Shown here: in pieces, positions 52,092 to 61,494 of the stretch | How positions within the stretch are numbered: the first letter of the stretch is position 1 | How the letters are laid out: every line of letters starts with the position of its first letter | Origin: Hyalangium ruber | Lineage (GTDB): Bacteria; Myxococcota; Myxococcia; Myxococcales; Myxococcaceae | DNA: 64,000 bases | NCBI RefSeq assembly: GCF_034259325.1 | Contig: NZ_JAXIVS010000007.1 | Coordinates: forward strand, 434,001 to 498,000 | Reading direction: 5' to 3' | Notes under the pieces: generated by a model | The model's input: only the letters and a program-made list of their open reading frames with translations | Database searches by the model: none | Told to the model about the DNA's origin: nothing | Program-made: the position numbers and the translations under genes

Positions 52092-53465
52092 TCACTCCTT
52101 CAAACGCTCGATGGCGGTGCGCGCCACCGCAGCCTCGGGTCCATTGGGCAGGATCTCAAGGTACCGCTCGTAATAGCGGATGGCTTCCGCCTTCTTTCCC
52201 TGGGAGCGGTAGGTCTCCGCAAGTCCTATGATTGCTTCTCCGTAGCGCGGATTGAACTTGAGTGCCTGTTTGAATTCTGCCTCGGCCTGCCGAGTGTCTC
52301 CCAAGTCAAGGAAAGCCATCCCCCGCCCCGCATACGCCTCTCCCCGGTCCGGGGATAGCTCCGCGGCCGCCGCGTAGGCCTCCAGGGCCGCCTCGGGACG
52401 CTCACGCTCGCGCTGCCGGTCGCCCTGGGTCATGTAGTAGTCGAAGTCTCGCACTGGCGCCGGTCGCTTCACCCCGGTGCCCGCATCCGGAGCGCCCGCG
52501 TCTGGAGTGCCCGCATCCGCGCCCGTCCCCGCGTCCTCCGCCGCTCCGGCGTCCAGGAGGGTCCCCGCGTCTTCCTGACTCCCCCCATCTCCGGCGTCCA
52601 GCAGCTCTGCCCCGGCCAGCGCTCCCGCGTCCGCATCGGGCTCGGTCGGACTCCCGGCGTCCGCCTGGGCTTGGGTCTCGGCTCTCGCCTGCGCGGCGAG
52701 GAGCTGCTCCTGACGCTCCCGCTCCCGGCGCTCCTCTTCTTCCAGCCGCCGCGCCGTGGCCACGCGCTCGGCCTCCTCGCGCTGCGGCACCAACACCTGG
52801 AAGTAATAGAAGGCCGAGCCTCCTCCGAGCAGGAGCACCAGCAGGAGAAGGAGCACCGGAGTCAGGCTCCGCTTCTGGCTCGGCTCGGGCGCTGGCGCCG
52901 CCGTGGACGCCGTCGCGCCCAGCTGGGCCTGGAGCACGGCCGCCTTCTGCGCCTCGTCCACCAGCTGGAAGAAGGTCGCCAGCTCCCCGATGTCTCCCAG
53001 CCGCTTCCAGCTCTCCCCCGTCATGGAGATCTCGTCGTCGCGCGACACCTTGCGCTCGACGATCCACTTCTGGAGCGTGGTGAGATCCTTGAGGGTGAAA
53101 AGATTTCCGCTGGCCTGGCGCACCCGCCACTCGCGGGCCCGCTCTCCCGGCGTTCCTCCGGGAGGAAGCACCGAAGCGGCCTCTGCTGGCGGCGGGGCGG
53201 CGGCGGTGCCCACCGGAGGGGGCATGGTGATGGGACTTCCCAGGGGGCGAAGCCCCGGAGGAGGCGGCGCAGGAGGTGTGCCCAGGGGGATGGCGGGGCC
53301 CTGCGGCTGCTGCCCCGCCGCCACCGGAACCGTGACGACCAGGGCCTTCTTCTTCACCACGAAGACGTGGTGGCACGTGGAGCACTGAACGGTGACTCCG
53401 GTCTCGGAGACCCGGGAGTCATCGAGCTGGTACTGCGTCTTGCATCGCTCGCATCGTACGTCCAT
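52092..53465 (-). CDS. MJ0042 zinc-ribbon, GYF-like and TPR membrane protein
   Basis: 457 residues from the ATG at 53465 (MDVRCERCKTQYQLDDSRV), preferred over an upstream ATG because the MJ0042 ribbon starts here with CxxC pairs. Next come a Pro/Gly linker, a GYF_2-like domain (REWRVRQASGNLFTLKDL), one transmembrane helix (LLLLLVLLLGGGSAFYYF), a coiled coil, an Asp-Ala-Gly low-complexity stretch and about three TPR units at the C-terminus. A typical myxobacterial inner-membrane scaffold; the partner is unknown. Confidence 0.8.
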   Translation of the reverse strand: MDVRCERCKTQYQLDDSRVSETGVTVQCSTCHHVFVVKKKALVVTVPVAAGQQPQGPAIPLGTPPAPPPPGLRPLGSPITMPPPVGTAAAPPPAEAASVLPPGGTPGERAREWRVRQASGNLFTLKDLTTLQKWIVERKVSRDDEISMTGESWKRLGDIGELATFFQLVDEAQKAAVLQAQLGATASTAAPAPEPSQKRSLTPVLLLLLVLLLGGGSAFYYFQVLVPQREEAERVATARRLEEEERRERERQEQLLAAQARAETQAQADAGSPTEPDADAGALAGAELLDAGDGGSQEDAGTLLDAGAAEDAGTGADAGTPDAGAPDAGTGVKRPAPVRDFDYYMTQGDRQRERERPEAALEAYAAAAELSPDRGEAYAGRGMAFLDLGDTRQAEAEFKQALKFNPRYGEAIIGLAETYRSQGKKAEAIRYYERYLEILPNGPEAAVARTAIERLKE

Positions 53466-53651
53466 GCACCCCGCCTGACACCTTCGGTCCTCGCACCATA
53501 CTGGCTCCAGAGGCACATGACCTCAATTGAGCGTTCTCGCCAGAGGACAATGGGGTGACACCCGGGCCGGAAAATTGACCCAACCCCCTCCCCCCCTACA
53601 CTCGCGCCGCGCAGTCGCTACAGCCTGCTACGAGTCTGACGAGGGATGGTC

Positions 53652-56600
53652 ATGGCGGCCAGGAAGGCCAGGGCGGAGAAGACGGTTCTTTCGACCCAGG
53701 AGATCGCCACGCGCCGAAAAGCGCTGGCGGCCAAGAAGATGCAGACGGGGGGAGCCGGACGCAGGGCGCTGGTAGGCGTCTTCGTCCTGTCCCTCTCGCT
53801 CATCTCCCTGTTGTCGGTTGCAACCTTCAACCCACGCGATCGCGTGGGGCCAGGGTTCAAGAACATGGTGGGCCCCATGGGCCACCTCATCGCCGAGGGC
53901 CTGCGGGGGTTTCTGGGGGTGTGTGCCTACCTCATCCCCGCCTGTGGCATCTACGCGGCGATGGTGATCTTCGTGGGCAACCGCGAGCGCCGCCGCCTGC
54001 CGCAGATCGCCGCGCTGGCGCTGCTGACGCTGAGCGCAGCGGTGCTGGCGCAGCTCGCCTTCGCGGGAGATCCCGGCTGGGCCCACCCGCCTGGCGGCGC
54101 CGTGGGCGCGGGGCTCGGAGGCATGCTGCAGGGCCTGTTCTCCACCGTGGGCACCGTGATTCTCGTGACTGCGGTGGCCGTGGCCGGGCTCATCGTTGGC
54201 ACGCAGTACGCGTTCCTGAAGCTGTGCTCGATGCTGTGGGCGGGAGCCTGCGTGCTGGGACAGCGCGCCATGGAGGCCGCCCAGGCTTTCTGGGAGGAGC
54301 AGAAGGAGGCCTACAAGAAGCGCCAGGAGGAGGCCGCCCAGGAGAAGCTGGAGGAGGCTGCCTTCCTCGCCCAGCTCGAGGCGGACGAGGAGGAGCTGCT
54401 GGAGGCCGAGCGCGATGCGGCCGAGGCCGAGGCCGCCGAGGCGGAGGCCATGGCCGAGGAGGCCGTGCGCCTGGCCCGCGAGCAGGAGAAGGAGCAGCTC
54501 CAGCTCGCCAAGAAGACCGCGAAGGAGACCAAGGAGCTGGCCCGCGACAACCGCGCCAAGGAGAAGCTCCCCGAGCTCGCCGCCTCCAACGCTCCCGTTG
54601 CCGTGCCGATGGCCGAGAAGCGTCCGGCCCCTGGCGCGGATCCGGCCTGGGCTTCGTTCCTCGCGCCCACGCCCGCCGCCGCTGCTGCAAACGCCGCCGC
54701 GAACGGGGCTACGTCCGAGCCTCCTCCGCGCAAGCGTGAGCGCAAGGTGCCCAACATCGTCACCGGGCCCACCGCTCCCAACTCCGTGCCTCCAGTGGCC
54801 GCCTCGGCCCTGGCCGCTGCCGAGGCCGACGAGCCCGCGCTCGCCCCAGCTCCGGTGGCTGCTCCGGTCGCGGCTGCTCCGGCCGCTCCCGCCTCCGCCA
54901 TCGTTCCGGCGCCCCAGTCCGCGATGGCGCGCATGCCGCTCATCGTGGAGCCCAAGGCCCCGCCCAAGCCCACCGCTCCGAAGCGGACGGAGGAGTTCGA
55001 GTTCGTGGGAGGTCGCAAGAGCTTCTCGCTGCCCCCGCTGGACGTGCTGGAGATCGACAAGAAGGAGCGCTCGGCGCTGGACAAGGACGCCTTCCTCGTC
55101 ACCGCCGAGAAGCTGCGCGCCAAGCTGGCCGACTTCGGCATCGTCGGCGAGGTGGTGGAGATCCGCCCCGGCCCCGTCGTCACCATGTACGAGTTCCTCC
55201 CGGGCCCCGGCATCAAGGTGAGCAAGATCGCCGCGCTCGCCGATGACCTCGCCATGGCGATGGAGGCCATGCGCGTGCGCATCGTCGCCCCCATCCCCGG
55301 CAAGGGCGTGGTGGGCATCGAGGTGCCCAACAAGGACCGCGAGACGGTGTTCCTCAAGGAGATCGCCGAGCAGGACGCCTTCCACAAGAGCCAGAGCCGG
55401 CTCACCATGTGCGTGGGCAAGGACATCGAGGGCATGCCGTACGTCTTCGACCTGGCCAAGGCGCCCCACCTGCTCATCGCCGGTACCACGGGCTCGGGTA
55501 AATCCGTGGCCGTCAACTCGATGATCATGAGCATCCTCCTGAAGTCCACGCCGGAGGAGGTCCGCTTCATCATGGTGGACCCGAAGATGCTCGAGCTGTC
55601 CGTGTACGAGGGCATCCCCCACCTGCTGCTGCCGGTGGTGACCGACCCGAAGAAGGCCGCGCTCGCGCTGCGCTGGGCGGTGGAGGAGATGGAGCGCCGC
55701 TACCAGATGCTGTCCGAGGCGGGCGTGCGCAACATCGCCGGCTTCAACAAGCTGGTGGAGACCTCCGCCACCGAGGTGGTGAAGGCGGTGGTGGAGAAGA
55801 AGCCCACCAAGCCCAAGAAGGTGCTCGTGGTGGATGGGAGCGTCGGCGAGGACAAGCCCGCCGAGGCCTCCGCCGCCAACGACCAGCCCGGGGTGGCCGC
55901 GCCCAAGGACGACATGGAGGACATTCGGGAGGCCGTGGAGTCGGAGCCCGAGGCCTCCGAAGCCACCGCCGAGGTCCCCGAGGTCGAGGCCGTCGACGAG
56001 AGTCTGGAGGCCGCGTCCTCCGAGGAGTCCACCCCGGAGAAGAAGGAGCTCAAGAAGCTGCCCTATATCGTGGTCATCATCGACGAGCTGGCCGACCTGA
56101 TGATGGTGGCCAGCCGCGAGGTGGAGACGTACGTGGCGCGCCTGGCGCAAATGGCCCGCGCCGCCGGCATCCACCTGATGGTCGCCACCCAGCGTCCCTC
56201 CACGGACGTGGTGACGGGCATCATCAAGGCCAACTTCCCCACGCGCATCAGCTTCATGCTGCGCTCCAAGCCGGACTCGATGACCATCCTCGGGACGGTG
56301 GGCGCCGAGGCGCTGCTCGGCATGGGCGACATGCTCATCATGCCGCCCACGAGCGCGCACCTGCAGCGCGTGCATGGCGCCTACGTCTCCGAGACGGAGA
56401 TCAAGCGCGCGGTGGACCACCTCAAGGCCCAGGGCAAGCCTGTCTTCGACGAGTCCATCCTCAAGCCGCGCGACGAGGATGTGGAGAGCGGCGGCGAGGA
56501 GGACGAGCTGTCCGACGAGCTGTACGACCAGGCGCTCGCCACGGTGGGCGAGATGCGCGCCGTGTCCATCTCCATGCTCCAGCGCAAGATGCGCATCGGC

Positions 56601-56729
56601 TACAACCGCGCCGCGCGCATGATCGAGCGCATGGAGCGCGACGGGGTGGTGGGCCCGGCCGACGGCGCCAAGCCTCGCGAGGTGCTCATCCGGGGCGTGG
56701 GCGAGATGCCCGGCGCGGGGGCGATGTAG
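53652..56729 (+). CDS. ftsK: DNA translocase FtsK/SpoIIIE with an acidic insertion
   Basis: 1025 residues. The ATG at 53652 is preferred to 53646, which overlaps the probable ribosome-binding site. Four or so N-terminal membrane helices, a Glu/Ala coiled coil, an Ala/Pro linker, the alpha/beta motor with Walker A GTTGSGKS and Walker B VVIIDELADLM, and a C-terminal winged-helix gamma domain (RKMRIGYNRAARMIERM). About 80 acidic residues (nt 55800-56040) are inserted ahead of the Walker B, beyond what is normal. It pumps DNA at division septa. Confidence 0.95.
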   Translation: MAARKARAEKTVLSTQEIATRRKALAAKKMQTGGAGRRALVGVFVLSLSLISLLSVATFNPRDRVGPGFKNMVGPMGHLIAEGLRGFLGVCAYLIPACGIYAAMVIFVGNRERRRLPQIAALALLTLSAAVLAQLAFAGDPGWAHPPGGAVGAGLGGMLQGLFSTVGTVILVTAVAVAGLIVGTQYAFLKLCSMLWAGACVLGQRAMEAAQAFWEEQKEAYKKRQEEAAQEKLEEAAFLAQLEADEEELLEAERDAAEAEAAEAEAMAEEAVRLAREQEKEQLQLAKKTAKETKELARDNRAKEKLPELAASNAPVAVPMAEKRPAPGADPAWASFLAPTPAAAAANAAANGATSEPPPRKRERKVPNIVTGPTAPNSVPPVAASALAAAEADEPALAPAPVAAPVAAAPAAPASAIVPAPQSAMARMPLIVEPKAPPKPTAPKRTEEFEFVGGRKSFSLPPLDVLEIDKKERSALDKDAFLVTAEKLRAKLADFGIVGEVVEIRPGPVVTMYEFLPGPGIKVSKIAALADDLAMAMEAMRVRIVAPIPGKGVVGIEVPNKDRETVFLKEIAEQDAFHKSQSRLTMCVGKDIEGMPYVFDLAKAPHLLIAGTTGSGKSVAVNSMIMSILLKSTPEEVRFIMVDPKMLELSVYEGIPHLLLPVVTDPKKAALALRWAVEEMERRYQMLSEAGVRNIAGFNKLVETSATEVVKAVVEKKPTKPKKVLVVDGSVGEDKPAEASAANDQPGVAAPKDDMEDIREAVESEPEASEATAEVPEVEAVDESLEAASSEESTPEKKELKKLPYIVVIIDELADLMMVASREVETYVARLAQMARAAGIHLMVATQRPSTDVVTGIIKANFPTRISFMLRSKPDSMTILGTVGAEALLGMGDMLIMPPTSAHLQRVHGAYVSETEIKRAVDHLKAQGKPVFDESILKPRDEDVESGGEEDELSDELYDQALATVGEMRAVSISMLQRKMRIGYNRAARMIERMERDGVVGPADGAKPREVLIRGVGEMPGAGAM

Positions 56730-56740
56730 ATGATTGGCGT

Positions 56741-57022
56741 ATGATCGTCGCCATCTCGCGCTTCCGCCCCCCGGCCGAGCAGGCGGAGCATCTGGTCGCC
56801 CGCTTTCAGGAACGCTCGCGGCTCGTGGACGGGCACGCGGGGTTCCTGGGCCTGGAGGTGCTGCGCTCCTTCGAGCGCCAGCCGGAGTTCCTGCTGGTGA
56901 CCCGCTGGAGAGACAGGGACGCCCTGCGCGCCTACCTCCAGTCGCCGGACTTCCTGGTCGCCAAGGCCGCCAGCGTCGCGGACGACGCCACCTTCGCGAT
57001 GTATGAGGTAGTAGGCCAATGA
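56741..57022 (+). CDS. Antibiotic-biosynthesis-monooxygenase-fold protein
   Basis: 93 residues. The ABM/dimeric alpha-beta barrel pattern is seen: IVAISRFRPP, then GFLGLEVLRS and EFLLVTRWRDRDALRAYLQSPDF. Relatives are heme-degrading or quinone-oxidising enzymes, but many have unknown roles. It starts 11 bp after ftsK. Confidence 0.78.
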   Translation: MIVAISRFRPPAEQAEHLVARFQERSRLVDGHAGFLGLEVLRSFERQPEFLLVTRWRDRDALRAYLQSPDFLVAKAASVADDATFAMYEVVGQ

Positions 57023-57072
57023 GACGCTTGGTCGTTCCCAAGCGAGCCCAGGTCCGTTAAGGGCGATGCACC

Positions 57073-58326
57073 ATGGCTGAACGCATCGCCCTCTTCGCTA
57101 CCACCGCCCGCGGCACCGAGGACCTCCTGGCCGAGGAGCTCCGGGACCTGGGAGCCCGTCGCATCCGCCAGGACCGGGGCGGGGTTCGCTTCATGGCCTC
57201 ACTGGATGAGGCCCTCCGGGTGTGCCTCTGGTCGCGCATCGCCATGCGCGTGCTCTATCCGCTGGGCGAGTTCGAGGCCCACGGCGCCGACGGGCTCTAC
57301 GAGGCGGCGGCGAGCGTGCCGTGGGAGGAGCACCTCACGCCGGACCACACGTTCGCGGTGGAGGCGACGCTGAAGGACAGCGAGCACAGCCACTCGGGCT
57401 TCGTGGCCCTCAAGGTGAAGGATGCCCTCGTGGACCGCATGCGCGGGACGATGGGCGCCCGGCCGGACGTGAACACCCGGACCCCAGACATCAGCGTGGT
57501 GGCCCACCTGGCCCGGGAGAAGCTCTCGCTCTCGCTGGACCTGTGCGGAGATCCCCTGAACCGCCGGGGTTACCGTGTGCGCCCTACCCCCGCTCCCCTC
57601 AAGGAGACGCTGGCCGCTGCCCTGCTGCGCGCCGCCGGCTACAACGGCAACGAGGCGCTGGTGGACCCGATGTGCGGCTCCGGGACGCTGCTCATCGAGG
57701 CCGGCTTCATCGCCCGCAACCGCGCCCCGGGCATCGGCCGCTCCTTCGCGGTGGAGCGCTGGCCCCACCTGGGCGCCCGGGCGAAGGAGCTGCTGGAGGA
57801 CCTGCGCGCGGATGCTCGCCGCAACGAGCGCAAGGTACACGTGCCGCTGCAGGGCTTCGACAAGGATCCAGAGGCGCTGGAGGCCGCGCGCCGGAACGTA
57901 AAGGCGGCGCGGCTCTCCGAGGAGATCCAGGTCGCCGAAGGCGATGCCACCAAGCCCCTTCCCTTGCCCGAGGGCGGCGGGCTGCTCATCACCAACCCGC
58001 CCTACGGCGAGCGAATCGGCACGGGCGGCCAGAAGGGCATGAAGTCCTTCTATTTCAAGCTCGGAGAGAACATCCGCGCCCTGGATGGCTGGCGCGTCTA
58101 TGTCCTCTCCGGCAACCCGGCCTTCGAGAGCGCCTTCCATGCGCGCCCCGTGAGCCGCCGGGACGTGTGGAACGGCCCCATCCCCTGCACGCTGTTGGGC
58201 TACCGCTTCGGCTGGAAGGAGCCCTCGTCGCGGGAGCCCGGCTCAGAGCCGGCGCTCGGTGCGCCGCCACAGTCGCCGGATGTTGCTTCGGTGCGTCCAG
58301 ATCATGAAGGCGAAGAGGACGCCTGA
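57073..58326 (+). CDS. THUMP-domain RNA methyltransferase (RlmL N-terminal-like)
   Basis: 417 residues. An N-terminal THUMP/ferredoxin-like part precedes the catalytic domain with DPMCGSGTLLIEAGFIARN (SAM binding) and the NPPYGERIG motif used by N2-guanine methylases. This is the arrangement of RlmL's N-terminal half, which methylates G2445 of 23S rRNA, without the second methylase domain. Its 3' end overlaps the convergent plsY by 84 bp. Confidence 0.85.
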   Translation: MAERIALFATTARGTEDLLAEELRDLGARRIRQDRGGVRFMASLDEALRVCLWSRIAMRVLYPLGEFEAHGADGLYEAAASVPWEEHLTPDHTFAVEATLKDSEHSHSGFVALKVKDALVDRMRGTMGARPDVNTRTPDISVVAHLAREKLSLSLDLCGDPLNRRGYRVRPTPAPLKETLAAALLRAAGYNGNEALVDPMCGSGTLLIEAGFIARNRAPGIGRSFAVERWPHLGARAKELLEDLRADARRNERKVHVPLQGFDKDPEALEAARRNVKAARLSEEIQVAEGDATKPLPLPEGGGLLITNPPYGERIGTGGQKGMKSFYFKLGENIRALDGWRVYVLSGNPAFESAFHARPVSRRDVWNGPIPCTLLGYRFGWKEPSSREPGSEPALGAPPQSPDVASVRPDHEGEEDA

Positions 58327-58821
58327 GAGCAGCGCGTACTCGATTGCGGGAGCGGTGAAGACCGCAGTGGCCACCGCCGCCACGCCCGCCGTCAGCGAGC
58401 CGAGCGAGCTCACCCGCGTCGCTACTAGGACGAGCACATAGACGCCGGCCCCAGCGAGCGCGGCCAGGGGCGTCAGGACCAGGAGCACGCCCAACGCGGT
58501 GGCGACGCCCTTGCCTCCGTGCAGCTTCAGCCACACCGGGTAGCAGTGCCCCAGGAAGGCGGCGAGCCCCACCGCCACGTGCGCGCGGGGGCTCTCGGGC
58601 ATCCAGTGAAGGGCGAGCAGCACGGGAATGGCGCCCTTGAGCGCATCCAGCGCCAGCACCAGGATGCCGAGCTTCTTGCCCGCCACACGCGCCACGTTGG
58701 TGGCGCCGATGTTGCCGCTGCCCTGCGCGCGGACATCCACCCCGCGCGCCCAGCGCGTCACCAGCACCCCGAAGGGAATGGAGCCCGCGAGATAGCCGAG
58801 CAGGACAAGGGCAGCGAGCAC
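58243..58821 (-). CDS. plsY: Glycerol-3-phosphate acyltransferase PlsY
   Basis: 192 residues, multi-pass membrane. The three PlsY motifs are clear: GSIPFGVL, the GSGNIGATN loop and GGKGVATALG. It transfers acyl groups from acyl-phosphate to glycerol-3-phosphate, the first step of phospholipid synthesis. Confidence 0.93.
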   Translation of the reverse strand: MLAALVLLGYLAGSIPFGVLVTRWARGVDVRAQGSGNIGATNVARVAGKKLGILVLALDALKGAIPVLLALHWMPESPRAHVAVGLAAFLGHCYPVWLKLHGGKGVATALGVLLVLTPLAALAGAGVYVLVLVATRVSSLGSLTAGVAAVATAVFTAPAIEYALLSGVLFAFMIWTHRSNIRRLWRRTERRL

Positions 58822-58828
58822 GCGGGGC

Positions 58829-59260
58829 TCACATCAGCAAATGGGGGAACTTCGTCTTCACCACCACGTAGGCGTAGTTGACGAGCAGGAGAACAGGCAG
58901 GGCGCGGCGCACCCAGGTCCACTCGCGCGGCGAGAGGTGGAGCTCGGGCACCGGCACCTTGAACACCAGGTGCAGCACCATCATCACCGCCAGCAGCGCG
59001 AAGATGCAGGCGGCCACGGTGCCCAGCGGGTTGGCCTCCCAGGCCTTGAGAAAATGCAGGTGGGACACGTGGTCAGCCACCCGGGTCAGCCCACAGCCGA
59101 GGCAGGGCCAGCCCGTCTGCTCCCGCAGCGCGCAGCCCCAAAAAGGAATCAGCTTCGCCACAGGGATGTACCGGGCGACGAGCAGGCCGAGGAGGCCCGC
59201 GAGACCGAGGGCATCCACCAGACCAGGGTGGCGATTGGGCGGAGGAACGAAGACCTTCAC
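58829..59260 (-). CDS. DUF2752 membrane protein
   Basis: 143 residues with the TGWPCLGCGLTR signature and several hydrophobic helices, homologous to the DUF2752 gene at 10172. It ends 7 bp before the plsY start, so the two may be co-transcribed. Confidence 0.8.
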   Translation of the reverse strand: MKVFVPPPNRHPGLVDALGLAGLLGLLVARYIPVAKLIPFWGCALREQTGWPCLGCGLTRVADHVSHLHFLKAWEANPLGTVAACIFALLAVMMVLHLVFKVPVPELHLSPREWTWVRRALPVLLLVNYAYVVVKTKFPHLLM

Positions 59261-59350
59261 AGGACCAGTCTAACGCGCCCGTGTGGGAGAGTGGACTGCG
59301 ACATGCCTCCGCCTTGCCCGTCCAAAGAGTTTTGGGCTATGCGCCAGGGT

Positions 59351-59914
59351 ATGAAGACGCTCCGCACCGCTCTGCTGGCCGTGGTCGTTGTTCCCCTCGT
59401 GGCGCTCGCTGGAGGGACCGCCGCGACGCCTGCCAAGACGCAGCCCGCCACGAAGTCCGAGGCGGACTGCCACCACCCGCCCCCGCCGCAGCAGGCCGCC
59501 GCGCCCGCGCAGGGGAACGGCTGGACGCTCACCCGAGGAGAGGCGCTCAAGGGTGCCCCGGCCGTGAAGCTCGCCGACCTGCTCGCCAAGCCGCAGGAGC
59601 ACAGCGGCAAGACGGTGCTCGTCGAGGGCCAGGTGCGCAAGGCGTGCGAGAAGAAGGGCTGCTGGATGGAGCTGTCCACCGCCGCGGACGCCAAGGGCCC
59701 GGGCGTACGGGTGACCTTCAAGGACTACGGCTTCTTCGTCCCGCTGGACTCGGCGGGCTCCCAGGCGCGCGTGGAGGGCGTGGTGCAGGTGGCCGAGCTG
59801 AGCGAGAACCGCGCCAAGCACTACGAGGGTGAGGGCGCCATCGTCCCCCGCGGCAGCGACGGCAAGGCGCGCGAGGTGCAGCTGGTGGCCACCGGCGTGG
59901 AGCTGCGTCGCTAG
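59351..59914 (+). CDS. Exported DUF4920-like protein
   Basis: 187 residues from the ATG at 59351 (an ATG four codons earlier is possible). Signal peptide ending near VALAGG, then a His/Pro-rich stretch and a small OB-like domain: GKTVLVEGQVRKACEKKGCWMEL followed by GVRVTFKDYGFFVP, as in DUF4920. The first motif is quoted in part only: VRKACEKKGCWMEL. The two Cys may bind a metal. The function is unknown. Confidence 0.72.
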   Translation: MKTLRTALLAVVVVPLVALAGGTAATPAKTQPATKSEADCHHPPPPQQAAAPAQGNGWTLTRGEALKGAPAVKLADLLAKPQEHSGKTVLVEGQVRKACEKKGCWMELSTAADAKGPGVRVTFKDYGFFVPLDSAGSQARVEGVVQVAELSENRAKHYEGEGAIVPRGSDGKAREVQLVATGVELRR

Positions 59915-59917
59915 GCA

Positions 59918-60517
59918 ATGCCGCGCAGCTACAGCATGAGGGGCGTGCAGGGCGCGGCCGATCGGGCCGTGCAGCACGCCCGCACCTGGATGTTCGAAAC
60001 AGCGCCCGGCTCGCGCATCCATGACGTGCAAGAGGATCCGCGCTTCCAGCACCGAGGCGTGGACCTGCTGTGGGAGCTGCCCACGGGAGAGGTCCGCGGC
60101 ATCGAGGTGAAGGGCGACCGCAACCCACGGCGGCGCTACTGGTTCGAGCTGGTGTCCAACGTGGAGAAGGACACCCCGGGCTGCTTCCTTTACAGCGGCG
60201 CGGACCTGATGGTGTACGTGTTCCTGTCGCAGGCCGAGCTGCACGTGCTGCCGCTGAAGGACGTGCGCGAGTGGTTCCTGCCCCGCGCGAAGGCGTACGC
60301 GCTCAAGCACACCTCCACGAAGACGGGCGCCATCCGCTACACCACGGTGGGCGCGGTGGTGCCCTGCCGCGAGGTGCTCGACGCAGTGCCGAGCGCGCTC
60401 TACGTCTCGCTCAAGCGCGGCGCCGTGCAGGAGGAGGCCCCCGTCGAGGAGCCCTCCTCCGCTCCCGAGGAGCGCGAAGCCGCGAAGCTCGCGCCCACCG
60501 GAACCGACAGCGAGTAG
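59918..60517 (+). CDS. PD-(D/E)XK-like nuclease-fold candidate
   Basis: 199 residues. The segment HRGVDLLWELPTGEVRGIEVKGD (key residues: the Asp in RGVD, the Glu and Lys in IEVKG) matches the D...ExK core of PD-(D/E)XK nuclease-fold proteins. No target-recognition domain is seen; the C-terminus is acidic low complexity. It starts 3 bp after the DUF4920-like gene. Confidence 0.55.
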   Translation: MPRSYSMRGVQGAADRAVQHARTWMFETAPGSRIHDVQEDPRFQHRGVDLLWELPTGEVRGIEVKGDRNPRRRYWFELVSNVEKDTPGCFLYSGADLMVYVFLSQAELHVLPLKDVREWFLPRAKAYALKHTSTKTGAIRYTTVGAVVPCREVLDAVPSALYVSLKRGAVQEEAPVEEPSSAPEEREAAKLAPTGTDSE

Positions 60518-60534
60518 CCGACCGAGGCAGAGCC

Positions 60535-61446
60535 TCAGCCGTGACGATGCCGGTGCCCCGGGTGCATCTCGTCGTGCATCTTGTTGAGGCGCGCCGCGTC
60601 CTGGGCGAGCCCCTGCAGCGAGGCGCGGTCCCCGGTGGCCTTGTAGACGTGCTCCAGCCGGGCGCAGAGATCGATCGCCAGGTGGATGTCCTTGTCCTTC
60701 TCGGCCTGCATCAGCAGCGCGCGGCCCTGGGTGGTCGCCTGCGGCCAGGCGCCCAGGTGGATCAGCCCATCCACCGCGAGCAGCCGGGACAGCGAGCTCC
60801 TGGAGGAGTCCGACGTCACCTTCTCGAGCTCCGCGAGGGCCGGGTCCCGCTCGCCCTTGGCGGCCCGGACGATGGCGCCGGCGATGCCGCGACGGTCGGG
60901 CAGGAGGAACTCCTCCATCTCGGCGAACGCGTCGGCGTGGCCGGTGTGCCCCGCCTTGACGAGCGTCTCGGCCATCGAGTCGAACATCTCGGCGACCTTC
61001 TCGTTGAAGACGCCCAGCGCCCGCTCCATGAACGCGAGCTGCGGCTGGCCCTTGTCGTCCATCGGCACCTTCTGGCGCACGCCCTTCATGCGCTCGAAGG
61101 CGGCCTCCACCGGCGCGTCCTTCTTGCCATCGAGCAAGAGCGCCAGGGACTTGAGCAGCTCGGCCAGGGCGTCGGACAGCTCGCGCGGGGCGATGCGGTC
61201 GGTCACCCACCGGCGCCACAGCTCATCGGCGGCGGCGAAGGGGAACGGCTTGAAGGGCCCCGTGCCCTTCCACTTCTGGCCCCACTGCATGCCGATGTCC
61301 GGAGGCCAGATGGTCTCGGAGAGCTTCCGGAAATCAGCCTCGGCCACGGGGACTCCGTAGTGTCCCAGCGTCCCCACGATGGCCTCGGTCGAATACCCCT
61401 GGAGGCCCTTGCTCTGCCACGCCTTGTCCACGCGCTCGGTGCTCAC
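60535..61446 (-). CDS. Helical protein of unknown function
   Basis: 303 residues from a GTG at 61446. Predominantly alpha-helical with possible TPR-like repeats and a His-rich C-terminus (HPGHRHRHG), which might bind a metal. I do not recognise a family. It lies 48 bp beyond the radical-SAM gene on the same strand. Confidence 0.6.
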   Translation of the reverse strand: MSTERVDKAWQSKGLQGYSTEAIVGTLGHYGVPVAEADFRKLSETIWPPDIGMQWGQKWKGTGPFKPFPFAAADELWRRWVTDRIAPRELSDALAELLKSLALLLDGKKDAPVEAAFERMKGVRQKVPMDDKGQPQLAFMERALGVFNEKVAEMFDSMAETLVKAGHTGHADAFAEMEEFLLPDRRGIAGAIVRAAKGERDPALAELEKVTSDSSRSSLSRLLAVDGLIHLGAWPQATTQGRALLMQAEKDKDIHLAIDLCARLEHVYKATGDRASLQGLAQDAARLNKMHDEMHPGHRHRHG

Positions 61447-61494
61447 CGCTTGCTTCTCCTCGTCGCGCCGGCCATCGGCGCCAGCGGCCTTCTA

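Noticed and set aside
53628-57041. Long minus-strand ORF opposite ftsK
   Set aside because: It mirrors the GC-rich ftsK codons, is His/Leu/Gly-rich and has no domain; ftsK has complete motifs on the other strand.
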